A stretch of DNA of 64,000 bases from Megachile rotundata (lineage: Eukaryota; Arthropoda; Insecta; Hymenoptera; Megachilidae): contig NC_134989.1 of assembly GCF_050947335.1 (NCBI RefSeq), positions 10,843,501 through 10,907,500 on the forward strand. The letters run 5' to 3'. The translations under genes were made by a program, and so were the position numbers. Below the pieces are notes generated by a model that was not told where the DNA came from, searched no databases, and worked only from the letters and a program-made list of their open reading frames with translations. Positions 1-11,889 of the stretch are shown piece after piece (position 1 is the stretch's first letter; each line of letters opens with the position of its first letter).

Positions 1-95
1 AATATGTCAATTTTTAAAATTGAAATTATGTAAGTTTGTAAAATTGTAAAATTGTGAAATTGTAAATATATAAGTTTGTAAATTTAATAAGAAAG
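1..95. repeat. Short TTGTAAAA-type tandem repeat at window edge
   Basis: The first ~95 bases are built from TTGTAAAA/TTGTGAAA words of about 8 bp. It is probably the end of an array that continues outside the window. It resembles the TTGGTAAAA array at 37.1-37.5 kb but differs in unit. Confidence 0.6.
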
Positions 96-1190
96 AAAAT
101 CTATGCTACCAGTGGTCTCGGACGTAGGTCCCCCACCTAGTTACGCCAATGATAGAGAGCCTTCTGCACTGCACTTTTCTACATCTCTTTTTTCACGCGC
201 TCTCCAAGCGTAGGTATATAAAGGACCGACTTTCTTTCTTCGAATGTTTCCCCACGACTTTTATAGCTTCGAGTCGATAGAATCTATTATAACCTGACTA
301 CCTAACCGAACAAAGTTCCGTTTAGGGTCAATTCCGGAGTCGTTCAAACCTCTTCGACGTTTAAACGGCCATATTTCATCGTTCCTAAACATCCAAACCT
401 TTCGCGAAGTATCACTTTTTAATACCCCGATAACAGTCCTTAAACCGTTTACAACGAATGATAATTAATTTCTATTAGGAACTGTATTAATATTTATCGT
501 AACCAATTAACGAGTTCTTGCAACGTTTTCTCAAGGCAAATTTCTTCTGTTTATTATAAGAAACTTCCTTTTTTCTCGTTCGCAGGAAACGCGAGTCATC
601 AGCTTCGACTGGTTCGCTCAGGTTCACATGGTGTCGGTTCAGGTGTCTATCACGCACAGTTCCTATTTCCCAGGCGAACCCGCTCGTTCGGCGGGTGCAT
701 TTTGAAAGTTGAAACACATTCACGACCGAATTCATCCTGATTGCTCGCCGCTGCGCTAAATACCTGTTTAGTGATTCCGCTGCCGCGTGCCACTTTCACG
801 GCAAAAATCTGTCGAACATGCTCGATCGCCGGCTCGGGAGGAGCGAGCGTACGCTTCGGACAATGAAGTTTTTCATTATGTTCCATCGTTACTGTAAAAC
901 TTCATCTTCTTACCTATCCAGCGATATCGCTGGATTCACATAGTTACACGAACGCATTTAGAGCAAATACACCCCCTTGCCATATAGTGTCACATTTTGT
1001 GACAGTATAGGTATGTGACAAAACAGATTCGTGTTTTCATTGTAATTCAATTTTGGGTTCAATTTTAATTATCTGTATGATCTGTAGGGTCTGTAAGCAT
1101 GTGTAAGAACTGAAGGCAAAGTGTGAGACATTTTAAGTTTTCTTAATTGTGGAAGCAATAATCAGCTAGGTTGACTGCCTGGGAAATTGT
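96..1190. other. Unique intergenic or intronic DNA, no gene seen
   Basis: Mixed-composition single-copy sequence with no recognisable coding region. The open frames at 487-886 on the minus strand have no family resemblance. The one local structure is a small imperfect hairpin at about 983-1009 built on TGTCACA/TGTGACA with a 3-nt loop. Confidence 0.5.
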
Positions 1191-1194
1191 AGGT

Positions 1195-1494
1195 TGAGTC
1201 AAACAAAATTTGAGCTAAGATCGAATTTGACTGTATGCAATTTGACGTGGTTTGACTTAATGTGACCTGACATGGTTCAGTTGGACAAAATTCGACTTGA
1301 CATCGTTCAATGAAACTTGACCTGGAGGGACGGTGTGAAACTTGACATGTTGTTAACGCAGTTCAATTTGACATGTTTCAATTCAATGCAATTTTATATG
1401 ATGTGATTCAGTTCAATGCAATCGGTCATTCAACTCAGTTAGACTTGACATGGTTGAATTCAACTTGACCTGACATGATCCAGTTGAACAAAGC
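1195..1494. repeat. Degenerate flank of the 30-bp minisatellite
   Basis: This stretch is full of the words TTGACATGG, TTCAATTCAA and CTTGACCTGACA in irregular order. These same words make up the regular 30-bp array that follows. It reads as an older, eroded part of that array. Confidence 0.55.
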
Positions 1495-2165
1495 TTGACC
1501 TGTAATGATCCAATTCAATGAAACTTGATCGCAAATGATTCGATGCAATGAAATTTGATCTCAAATGATTCGATTCAATGAAATTTGATCTCAAATGATC
1601 GAATTCAATGAAACTTGATCACAAATGATCGAATTTAATGAAACTTTATCTCAATTTATTCAATTGAATGAAACTTGGTCTCAAATGATTCGATTCAATG
1701 AAATTTGATCCCAAATAATTTGATTCAATGAAACTTGATCTCAAATGATCGAATTCAATGAAACTTGACCTCAAATTATTCAGTTGAATGAAACTTGACC
1801 TCAAATGATTCAATTGAATGAAACTTGACCTCAAATTATTCAATTGAATGAAACTTGATCTCAAATTATTCAATTGAATGAAACTTGACCTCAAATGATT
1901 CAATTCATTGAAACTTGACCTCAAATGATTGAATTCGATGAAACTTAACCTCAAAGGATTCAATTCATTGAAACTTGACCTCAAATGATTAAATTCGATG
2001 AAACTTAACCTCAAAGGATTCAATTCATTGAAACTTGACCTCAAATGATTGAATTCGATGAAACTTGACCTGAAATGACTCAACTCAATAAAACTTGACC
2101 AAAAGCATCTGAATATGAAACTTGACCTGAAATGACTCAACTCAATAAAACTTGACCAAAAGCAT
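1495..2165. repeat. 30-bp minisatellite (TCAAATGATTCAATT / GAAACTTGACC)
   Basis: About 22 tandem copies of a 30-bp unit combining TCAAATGATT, CAATTCAATG and AAACTTGACC. Central copies are nearly identical and outer copies drift. Because 30 is a multiple of three, the minus strand stays open through the array and gives a repetitive 183-residue peptide of LRSSFIE/ELNH words. I take that as a by-product of the repeat, not a gene. At 2,085-2,165 the unit changes to a ~60-bp variant carrying AAAAGCATCT. Confidence 0.9.
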
Positions 2166-2670
2166 CTCGATACGAAACATGACACAATTGCTTTCAATAT
2201 CGACCTGAATCAATGGAATAAAATTCGACTCATCACGAATCTGCCCGCTGTATTTTCACTTGACACGGTTCAATGTCATCTTGACAGATTTCAACCTAAC
2301 TTTCAAACTCTCTGTACTCTACAACCAGTCGATCTGTTTATACGATCGTCCAATTATCTCAACGTTTTCACGAAACTCGTGTCTCTCCACAGTCCATTGT
2401 TGGCCGTTCGATCTAAACGCACACTAACGACGTTTGGTGTCCCCGGTAATGCGCAGGTATACTCGCGTCTAAATTCATCCGTGATTCGTCGCCATCCTAA
2501 ACGAACAAATACGAGGCCCGCGGTCGCTCTCGGAGTTACTTCCATGACAAAGGCCGGTCAAACCTGCCTGACAACCTGTAAAATTCCTATGAATGAGCGC
2601 AACCTTCTCTCCTCTCTGGTGACCAGGCGTGTGGTGTCCGGGGCTCTCTTTTTCGAGTGCGCGCGCGCGA
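2166..2670. other. Unique DNA, no gene seen
   Basis: Single-copy sequence between two repeats. Overlapping open frames on both strands (plus 2,379-2,954; minus 2,354-2,881) share no recognisable domain and run through the GACTC repeat that follows, so I do not call them genes. A (GC)n run lies at 2,659-2,669. Confidence 0.45.
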
Positions 2671-2738
2671 CCCGACTCGACTCGAGTCCAGTCGAGCAGA
2701 GTCGAGTCGAGTCGAATGGACTCGACTTCGCTCGACCT
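2671..2738. repeat. GACTC/GAGTC pentamer repeat
   Basis: Interrupted tandem CGACT/GAGTC pentamers. Because the word is close to its own reverse complement, the tract can pair with itself. It immediately follows an alternating GC run. Confidence 0.75.
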
Positions 2739-4050
2739 CGTCCGTTATTAAATTCCTCGACCTCAACAAGTCGGGTGGCTCCTCCGATCCGCTCCGGGAT
2801 CAAGGGAGAGCCAACTCGTGCCACGTCACGTGACACAAGCGTCCATTCTTTTCGGCGACTGTATACGCGTGTGACCACCATTTTTGAGATCGTGCTCGAT
2901 ACGGTATTAACCTATTGCCTTCGGGTCACCGTGTTTAGGATGCCGAACCGTTAACCCTTTCGGTACCAGCCCGAATGACTCCGGATTAACACGTAATGGG
3001 GAATTGTTCCCTCGGACGAATTTCACCTACGATGTTCCCAGGATTCGTCATAGAAATTTACTTGATACCTTTGGAAAGATTACTTTGAAATTTAGTTTCA
3101 TTAATTGTTCCATGATCTAAGTTCTGATAAGGGTATCCAATGTACCTATGAACTAACACCTAGGAATCAATGTACCCATTTGAAATAAGCCTCGTTTCCC
3201 ACATTTTCTAGGGACAGAAATTCGAGAGAAAGTTTGCAGGTTAATGTCTCATCCTAGAGTCATCAGCAGAGGTAACCCCTGACCTAAGAAACCTTGCGTG
3301 TAAGATCCAAAAGTCTTCGAAGACGCTCGAAAATATATTAGTCTACAAATCGGTCTATTTTACTTCGATCTCAACAAAATTTATAAAGACCATGGTCCGT
3401 CAAGCATGAGAAAATTTAATGAACAAAAAATGAAAATTTAGTGAAACAAAAATTGTCATAGAAAGAAAATCCTATACCAAAGTAAATAAAATTGTGTCGA
3501 AAGTTCTGTAATTATTTTTCGAAGTAATTTTCCGAGTTGACAAATTTATCGACTGTAAAATGTGAATTTTTGCGGTCAATCGTGGTTGTACGAAGACAGG
3601 TGGACAAAAGGCGCGAAGAAAGGAAGAGTGGCGATTTTAAGGACACGCCGGGCATTAACGAGGTGGCGAGGAGCAGGATTATCCACAACGAGGAGGTCAA
3701 ACACATTCTCGATCGTCAAGGTTGCACAAGCTGGCTAGTACGCGCGTATCCGCTCGAGGAGCGCGGGCGCAAGCGCGTTACGCATTTGCATAGCCGCGGC
3801 TGTTCTTTAAATTTCTAACTCGAGTAGCCTGTGGCCGTCCTTGCCGGATGTCTCAATTTTCTGTGCGGTATGCAACAACTATGACTAATACGTCCGCGTA
3901 TCGCAACACGCCAGAAATGGTAATCGCGACGCGTTACGACAATCGATGCTCGTTTCTAGAAAGAGAAAAATGGCGACAATGTTGCATGATTTTATCGATT
4001 CGTGCAGTTAACCCTTGAGTTACGTCGGCTTTACGTAAACGTATGTGTGC
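2739..4050. other. Unique DNA, no gene seen
   Basis: Single-copy sequence, AT-rich from 3,040 to 3,540 and more GC-rich from 3,590 to 3,800. The 93-residue frame at 3,537-3,818 (+) is basic and unrecognised. Confidence 0.45.
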
Positions 4051-4059
4051 AAACTTGAT

Positions 4060-5165
4060 GACTTTTTTATTTTCAAACTTTTGCATTTTGACATTTTTTA
4101 ATTAAAATTTGAAATTTTTCGGATTCCAATTGTCGAAGAAATTTTCAAATTTCTGAATTGTAGAGGCTGGAAATTTTCAGGTTTAAAAATTTGCAGAATA
4201 GTTTGGAATTTTCAAGTTTCTAAATTTCCGAATTCTCAAATTTTCCAAGTTACTAAATTTCAAAAATTCCAAATTTTTAAATTTTCAAATTCACAAGTCT
4301 CCAAACTCCCTAGTTATCACGTCCTCAAATCCCAAAATTCTCTAGTTCCCACGTCTCAAATCCCCTAATTCCCTAGATCCCATGTCCCCAAATTTGCACA
4401 TCCCAAAATTCCGAAATTCCCTTGTTCCAAAATTCTCTAGTTCCAAAATTCCCTAGTTCCAAGATTCTCTAGTTCCAAAATTTCCTACTTCCGAAATTCC
4501 TTAGCCCCAAAATTCTCTAGTTCCAAAATTCCCTGGTTCCAAATTTCCCTAGTTCCAAAATTTCCTAGTTCCGAAATTCTGTAGTTCCAAAATTCTCTAG
4601 TTCCGAAATTCCCTACCTCCAAAATCCCCTAGTTTCAAAATTCCCTAGTTCCAGAATTCTCTACTTTCAAAATTCCCTGGTTCCAAATTTCCCTAGTTCC
4701 AAAATTTCCTAGTTCCGAAATTCTGTAGTTCCAAAATTCTCTAGTTCCGAAATTCCCTACCTGCAAAATCCCCTAGTTCCAGAATTCTCTACTTTCAAAA
4801 TTCCCTGGTTGCAAAATCCTCTAGTTCCAAAATTCCTTAGTTCCGAAATTCCTTAGCCCCAAAATTCTCTACTTCCAAAATTGCCTAGTTGCGAAATTCC
4901 CTAGTTCCAAAATTCTCTAGTTCCAGAATTCTCTACTTCCAAAATTCCTTAGCCCCAAAATTCTCTAGTTCCAAAATTGCCTAGTTGCGAAATTCTCTAG
5001 TTCCAAAATTCTCTAGTTCCAGAATTCTCTACTTCCAAAATTCCCTTGTTCCAAAATTCCCTACTTCAAAAGTTCTCTAGTTCCAAAATTCCATAGTTCC
5101 GAAATTTCTTAGCCCCAAAATTCCCTACTTCAAAAATTGTCTACTTCCAAATTTCTAAATTTCCA
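4060..5165. repeat. 16-bp minisatellite (CCCTAGTTCCAAAATT)
   Basis: From about 4,330 to 5,165 the sequence is a run of ~50 copies of a 16-bp unit, CCCTAGTTCCAAAATT, with variants CTCTAGTTCC, TTCCGAAATT and TTAGCCCCAAAA. From 4,060 to 4,330 the same words occur in degenerate form (TTTCAAATTTC). A longer segment around 4,530-4,630 recurs nearly unchanged at about 4,680-4,770, so there is some higher-order duplication. Confidence 0.9.
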
Positions 5166-5269
5166 AAGTTCCTAATTTCAAAATTGACAGGTCCCAATTT
5201 TCAAAGTTAGTTTCCCAAATTTCCCAATACAGAAATGTCGAAATCACCAAATTCACAAGTTACTTAAAC

Positions 5270-5640
5270 TCTTCCTCATTGTTCGTTTCTGGTAGAGCAA
5301 TGTTTGATCTTTTGATGAAGCGACGTAAATTTGAAACGGTTTATGTTAGTCGAAGTTAGGGTTTGAAGTGGTTTTTGAAGAAACGATGCTTAAAATGATT
5401 AGAGGATTGGTAGTTGGAATGAGAAGTAATTAACACGTTAAATTCTATTGAGGTCATCGGTTATTTGAGGAGAAAATTAGTAAAATAATTCAGAAATGAA
5501 GAAATACGGAAACCTTTGGATCTCTCTAACGGAGGGTACAATAGTTATTTAAAAATTATGAAAATTAATTATTCAAATGCATTTATCATTTAAATTTCTG
5601 AGCTAATTTAATCTTATACTCTTGAATTTTATTATTCTTG
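5270..5640. other. Unique AT-rich spacer
   Basis: Single-copy spacer between two repeat arrays. No gene or structured element seen. Confidence 0.4.
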
Positions 5641-5689
5641 TTCGTGGTTAAATTAGGTTAAATTCGAGGTTTATGTAAGAAGAAGTAAA

Positions 5690-6215
5690 TCTTATATTAT
5701 GAGTCAGGGTTAGAAAGAATGAGTTGGGTTAGAAAGACAGGTTATGTTTGATAAATTAGGTTAAATTAAATTTGAGGTTTATATAAAAATAAATAAATCT
5801 TAAATCACGAGTTAGATTAAATTAGCTTGTGTTAGAAAGATAGGTTATGTTTAATGGATTAGGTTAGATTAAATTTGAGGTTTATATAAAAATAAATAAA
5901 TCTTAAATCACGAGTTAGATTAAATTAGCTTGTGTTAGAAAGATAGGTTATGTTTAATGGATTAGGTTAGATTAAATTTGAGGTTTATATAAAAATAAGT
6001 AAATCTGAGTGTGTCACGTGTCAGATTAAACTAGACTTTGTTAGAAAGATAGGTTATGTTTGATACATTAGTTTAGTTTTGATCAAATTTGTAGTTTAGA
6101 TAAAAAGTCATAAATCTGAACGTGTCACATGTCGGATTAAATAATATCAGTTTAAAAAGATAGGTTATGTTCGGTAACTTAATCGTTAGATAAGTTTGAA
6201 GCTTAAATAAAAATA
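5690..6215. repeat. 103-bp tandem repeat with TTAGGTTA words
   Basis: Five tandem copies, marked by AGGTTATGTT starting at 5,739, 5,842, 5,945, 6,051 and 6,162. The first three intervals are 103, 103 and 106 bp, the last 111 bp. Copies two and three are almost identical and the outer ones diverge. Each holds GGATTAGGTTAGATTAAATT, close to the arthropod telomere word, and a segment TATAAAAATAA(A/G)TAAATCT. Confidence 0.92.
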
Positions 6216-7489
6216 CTAACATTTGTGTTTGAATAAAAATTTGTGTTACGATATGGGAATTAAAGTTGATATAATCGAATAATTAGTGACGGAAGAATAG
6301 GTTTTACGAAAAGAATTTTCAGACGAAATCAGTGTAAATATTACATCATGAAACATATCGAAATATTCCATTCTCTACCGATTGGATCCGATTAAAATGA
6401 TTTTTGTAATCAACAGGTGGCAGCAAGTTTAGAAAATACCTGTTCGATCAGGAACGCCAGGTGTTCTGTTATTAAAGGTATTGTTTTAACGACTGAGAAT
6501 ATGCTATGTCGGTTTGCTTTGCAATAATCTTGTAACCTCTGCTTTTTCGTAATTTCACTCTCACAGATTGAAGATGCATTATTTTTAATACATTTTCTGT
6601 TAGAAAAAAAATAAGGGAAGTTTGATAGAATTTAAACAAATATTCACTCACACTGTAAGTACATATTTATCTAAATTAACGTAAGAATTTTAATAAAATT
6701 TATGGAGCATTAATTCATACAAGAAGAGAATCAAAATGTAGAAGAATAAAATTGACGAGATCTAAAAAATTTTCTGAGACTATAGAATGTGAAAAACTTA
6801 CAAAAATTTGTAAAATAAATCTTGAAATACATACCAAATCACAGTATAATTATTCACAGCGTGCAATTTTAATTTCACCAATACCCGTCGTCCATTTACT
6901 CCGCCTAAGTGTCACCAAAATGGCGGGAGCTCGAAAGAAATAATTTCCGCAGAAAATCACTAACGACATCGTCATGCGACGCAAGACTCGTCGAATTACG
7001 CTCGAAATCCCTGCGGATTTATCCGGTCGTCAGAATTAAAGTGATTTTTGTAATCGACAAATGGCAGACAGTTTTCGAAAATAATCGATACGATCTCTTG
7101 AACGTTAGCTGTTGTTTCGCGTAAGATAGTGTTGCAAAACACAGCCGTGGTGAGTTCTTTGTTGTGCAGTTTGCTTTAAGACAGGTCATATATTATGCCG
7201 GTTTAAAACGTTTCAGGATTATTGCAAATGCTACGAAACGTTTCCCGCTCGTCTCTTATCCGCGATCAACCTGCTTATCGGGTTCGTTGTTTTTCTTCGG
7301 AATTCGAGCAAACGAACGTTCTACGGTACAAACACGTTATTTACGAAAGGTGTTTAAAATCGCCGACGTAATCAGCGTCTACTCAAAAAAGAAAAGAAAC
7401 TGCTTTTGAAATTGAGTTTCCTGAAAAACAAGATTAACTTTTGTTCGGTCACTTCTGCAAGTTTGCATTAATTTTTTTTAATGTTACTT
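6216..7489. other. Unique DNA, no gene seen
   Basis: Single-copy sequence, AT-rich up to about 6,890 and then more balanced to 7,400. Short plus-strand frames at 6,752-7,409 have no recognisable motifs. Confidence 0.4.
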
Positions 7490-8170
7490 CTAGGGAATTA
7501 TAGGTAGGGTTCTTGGGAGGCTAGGGAATTATAGGGAGGATAGTTGGAGAATCTGGGGAATTATAAGGAGGATTCTTGGAACACTCAGGGAATTATAAAG
7601 AGGATCGTTGGAGAGTTTAGGGAATTATAGGGAGGATCCTGGAGAACCTAGGGAATTAGAAGGAGAGTCCTTGGAGAACCTAGGGAATTAGAAGGAGAAT
7701 CCTTGGAGTGCCTAGGGAATTATGAGGATCGTTGGAGAGTTTAGGGAATTATAGAGAAGATCCTGGGAATACTTAGGGAATTATAGGGAGGATCCTGGGG
7801 AACCTAGGGAATTAGAAGAAGGATCCTTGGAGAATCTAGGGAATTATAAGGAGGATCCTTGAAGCACCCAGGGAATTATGAAGATCGTTGGAGAGTTTAG
7901 GGAATTGTAGGAAAAATCCTGGGAATACTTAGGGAATTGTAGGAAAAATCCTGGGAATACTTAGGGAATTATAGGGAGGATTCTGGGGAACCTAGGGAAT
8001 TAGAAGAATCCTTGGAGAATCTAGGGAATTATAAGGGGGATCCTTGGAGAACCTAGGCAATTATAGAGAAAAACCTGGAAACACCTAGGGAATTATAAGG
8101 AGGATCCTTGGAGGGCCTAGGGAATTATAAAGAAGATATTGGAAGCCCCTAGGGAATTGTTGAAAACTTC
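7490..8170. repeat. ~32-bp minisatellite (CTAGGGAATTATAGGGAGGATCC)
   Basis: About 20 imperfect tandem copies of a ~32-bp unit built from CTAGGGAATTATA, GGGAGGATCC and TTGGAGAAC. Unit length varies by a few bases. A doubled segment of about 40 bp occurs at 7,907-7,970. Confidence 0.9.
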
Positions 8171-8580
8171 AGAAGAAATATATAGTTTTATGAAATCATG
8201 GAAGGCATAGAAAATACTATTTTAAGACAAAGATGTCTCAAAGGTTTTGTGAGTCCTAGGGAATTCTGTAATTACCTAGGAAATGTTAAGGAATCCTATA
8301 AGATTCTATAGGAAATAGAAAACAATTCTATAGGAAATTATTTGTCCTAAAATTTATTTTATGGTAACAAATAATCATGAATTTCAGATAATACTTTGAA
8401 GTTCTATATTCTAGGTATCCCTAGAGAATTGGAAAGACTCCTAGTGACCTGTAAAAAATATTAAGGAATTCTAGATAACCTAAGAAAATGTTAAAGAATT
8501 CTAGAAACCTCTGAAACTTAAAAAAATTTTAGAGAACCCAATAAAATTTTAAAGAATTCTAGGGAACCCTAGATGGAAAG
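8171..8580. repeat. Degenerate tail of the 32-bp array
   Basis: Words such as CTAGGGAATTCT, AGGAAATTA and AAAGAATTCTAG recur at irregular spacing. This looks like an eroded extension of the neighbouring minisatellite. Confidence 0.5.
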
Positions 8581-8689
8581 AGTTCCACCCAGTCAAACAA
8601 GAAATTCAGTCACATTCGCTCGCAAAATTTCAACAAAATTATCAGCCGATTAATCGTTCCCAAGAGCTCCGAAATCCGTCACACCGATA

Positions 8690-9210
8690 AATCCGATCGT
8701 TCGAAAGTCATTTCGCAAGAAACGTTACGACGAGCTCGAGTCCGAGCATTACCTGTACGACAATTAGCGAATCGTTATCTTAGCAAACGGCACGCGTACA
8801 CGCGTGCAAGTTGCGCAACCGTGGCGACGCTTACGTAACACGCCGGTTACGTCTCCGGAGCGTTAGAGACCCGATTGATTCGTGCTCGAATCGAATTCGA
8901 CGAGGGTTAACGTCGTCGTCGAGGTCGACGCGAAACAATATCGCGAACGTTAGACGCGCGTTCCGCCACAGGAAACCGAGTGAAAGTGCAAGAACGGGTG
9001 ACGCCAGCTCGCGAAAAGAACGAATCGATCCGCTCGCGTACGCGCCGGAGGTTCCGAGCGGTGTCGCGCGTGTACACGCCTCGGCACCGTGCGAAGACGC
9101 GTGTTCACCGTGAGAACCGATGTCGGCCTGGGAAAACGTGCATACGCGACACCGCTTCTTCCGTAAGCGGAAACGCGTCGATGGTGGCCGTTCCAACCCC
9201 ACTTTTTATC
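8690..9210. other. CpG-rich island, possible promoter or exon
   Basis: A sharp rise in CpG (many CGTCG, CGCG and ACGCG words) in otherwise AT-rich DNA. Open frames exist on both strands (+ 8,811-9,113 and 8,980-9,312; - 8,831-9,202), as expected when stop codons are rare by composition, and none shows a known domain. It could mark a promoter or a conserved non-coding block. No TATA box or splice signal strong enough to assign a strand was seen. Confidence 0.35.
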
Positions 9211-9528
9211 GAATTTTTTTTACCTGAAAGTATAACGTGTATGGATACTAATTTTATATTAAAATTTTATTCTAATTTTGTAGTAACATTTTGTATTCAA
9301 ATTTTATTCTAATTTTATATTTTGTATTCAAATTTTATAACATTCGTAGATGTATGGGGACGGTGGAAAATATTTAGGGAATACGATTTCTTTGGTAGAA
9401 ACATTTATTTTTTAAATAAAATTTATTTCAATCAAAATTTTATTTCATAGCGTTATGTCTAGGTTCAATGTGGATTGTTATTCTCTGTTGCAAAGTTTTC
9501 TGTCAAATGTTTATACTTGGTTGCTTTA

Positions 9529-9582
9529 TTCTTCTTCTTCTTCTTCTTCTTCTTCTTCTTCTTCTCCTTATTATTATTATTA
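9529..9582. repeat. (TTC)n followed by (TTA)n microsatellite
   Basis: About 15 TTC triplets followed, after CTCC, by about five TTA triplets. The plus-strand frame through it (poly-Ser then poly-Tyr) is an artefact. Confidence 0.95.
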
Positions 9583-10600
9583 CTCGTCTGATCAACCTTG
9601 TTTCAAATATATAATTGTACAGAAGTTAAATAATTTGACGTTTTAACATGTTTCCTAAAAAAAGTTAATTATTTACTTCAAAATCACATCAAGGTCATCT
9701 CAAGGTCAATTCAAGGTCATCCTACAGAAAGTTTAAATGTTACAATTCTTCGAATTCAAAAATATCTACCTATTTAAAAAAGAACTATCAAATATTTACA
9801 AGATATTTTTATTTCTTCATTAGAATTATATCTAACACATCAGGAATTTTTGTTCAAAATAATTTTCCCTAAGATTATGTTAATTAATTCAAATTTGAGA
9901 CGAATCGAATTGAAGTAAGTCCAATTAGGTGAAATTAATTAAGTCAAGATATCATTAATTTAATTAAGTCAATTAAATCGGATTAAGCGTGATTTCGCAG
10001 TACAGTTCATGTGACAGAACGTGCACTGCCAATTCTATTGTACTAGGAACTGAATAAATGATCACTCATCTGTATTATGCAGTAACTTTGCACTTGATTT
10101 TAGTTTGATTTAATATGGCCCTTCAAAGAAGTGATGAAGTGAATTAATACAGCAGTGTAAAAGATTAAATATATTTCGCAATACTGCATCAATACAAAGT
10201 TGCACTTTGTAGTATTGCTTGATGTACTGGAATTCAATTCTTGTGTTTACTAAAAGTACTTGTGTTTACTAAGATTAAGAAGTTTGCTTTAAAAATCAAG
10301 TCTGGTGACATACAAAGTCAGATCTGATTTTTGGAATCTCTAGCAAAATTCTAACCTTGTATATTTTATGCTATTTTAATTATTACAAACAAAGACAGTG
10401 TTTTAAAAAATGTGCAAAATAGTTCCCAGCTAAAAATCACTATTTACTCATAGATTTTTCACAAATATTTCCTACACATTTACAAGTCATACAATACTGT
10501 ATTTTGCTTAAAAAAAAAACTTGTTGAAACTTCATAAAAAACGAAAGCATCTAACAATATTTAAAAGGCCAAATTAAAAAAATGTCTTAGCCTTAAAAAA
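9583..10600. other. AT-rich unique DNA
   Basis: Single-copy AT-rich sequence with no coding signal. It contains the TCAAGGTCA triplet listed separately. Confidence 0.45.
9689..9719 (+). promoter_or_regulatory. Three TCAAGGTCA nuclear-receptor half-sites
   Basis: TCAAGGTCA occurs at 9,689-9,697, 9,700-9,708 and 9,711-9,719, each 11 bp after the last, which is about one helical turn. This word matches the extended monomer site known for FTZ-F1/SF-1 and ERR-type orphan nuclear receptors. All copies are in the same orientation. It may be a real regulatory cluster or simply an 11-bp tandem repeat in a repeat-rich region. Confidence 0.4.
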
Positions 10601-10609
10601 ATTAACGAG

Positions 10610-10985
10610 TTCGAAATGTTTCGAACTAACGATTGGTCGCGATTCGTGCACCTGTACTCTATCTCGGCGTTATCAGCATGGCGGGTCGTTATCAGGTCCG
10701 ATAGAGCGGGAAACGCGACCTCGCGGAAGAAAAGACGACGCGGTTACGAGAGTCGCGTCGCGTGTTCCGCGCGCGTGCATACACGCCGCCACGTATCCGC
10801 TTCGCGCCGAGATGTCTTTACGAGCGAATGATGCATGCGTTCACGTGAGCAGTGAGCACCGATGCGCATACCAGGAAGAATCTCGATGCGTAGTGCCGTG
10901 AAGAGCGTGGTTAGGGCTACTTGAGCATACTCGCGCGAGCGTGGGTGGGTACCGTGAGACCCCGCTACGAAACCGACCATGGAAA
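10610..10985. other. CpG-rich island, no gene recognised
   Basis: A GC- and CpG-rich block flanked by AT-rich DNA, similar in character to 8.7-9.2 kb. Frames at 10,616-10,831 (+) and 10,744-10,980 (-) are Arg-rich and unrecognised. Confidence 0.35.
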
Positions 10986-11369
10986 CCTTACCGTATCTCC
11001 TTCGACACGATTTATTTGAAAAATTATCACCTACTAACGCTTTGCCGTATTAAGGCAACCTGTATATTTTTCAATTAGACGAAAGAATTAATGCGTTAAT
11101 ATTTGCATGATGAGAATTGGTAATTAATTTACTGGGGGTAATTTATAATTTGCGGAGTTAATCGTCTTTAACAGCGTGGTGCTAATTTGTGCATTGCTGT
11201 ATGCATTGCTAATCACTCTTTGCAGGGAGAAAATTTGATTGACGTTATTCGACAGGACTCTTTCAAAGATCTAATAGTAACTGACTATCATATAATACTT
11301 TATTAACCATATATGTAATATCATATAATATTTTACTAATAATGTTAATGAATTTATAAGTTATATGCT

Positions 11370-11735
11370 ATAAGCGGTGCACGTAGATTTTTATTGCATA
11401 CTCTGTTTTTACAATTTTATTGGTTATAAACTGTAACTTGTAGATTTTTGTTGCACAGGCTATTTTTATAATTTTATTGATCATGAGCTGTGACTTGAGC
11501 TGTATATTGCCATTGCACAAGCTGGTTTTATAATTTTACTGACACAAGCTGCAATTTGTAGATTCTTATTATGTAAGTGGTTTGTGCAATTTTACAAGTT
11601 TCAGTTTGTAGGACTTTCATTGCCTAAGAATTTGTATAATTTGACTGAATACAAATTGGTATTTATAGATTGTTACTGTACAAGGTATTTTTGTAACTAT
11701 ACTGATTACGAGCTGTTATCTATTAACATAAGTAC
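11370..11735. repeat. Old ~60-bp degenerate tandem repeat
   Basis: The pattern TGTAGATT, (T/A)TTGCA, then (A/G)(T/C)AATTTTA(T/C)TG recurs about six times at roughly 60-bp intervals with many substitutions. It reads as a heavily decayed minisatellite. Confidence 0.55.
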
Positions 11736-11889
11736 GACACGAAGTTGATAAAAAATGTGATGCATATGTAAATTTGATAAAGGACTGCTATCAATCATTT
11801 TATCGATATTGGTAATTAAAAGTATTAATTTATAAGACCTACTAATTGTCGAATAAAAAATGTATTAATTCATAAAATAAAATTGCTTA

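Noticed and set aside
1646..2197. 183-residue minus-strand frame of LRSSFIE/ELNH repeats
   Set aside because: It is the translation of the 30-bp minisatellite; a unit divisible by three keeps the frame open with no coding signal.
2379..2954. 191-residue plus-strand frame
   Set aside because: It spans the GACTC repeat, has an overlapping frame on the other strand and contains no recognisable motif.
9455..9646. Ser/Tyr-rich 63-residue frame
   Set aside because: It results from the TTC/TTA microsatellite.
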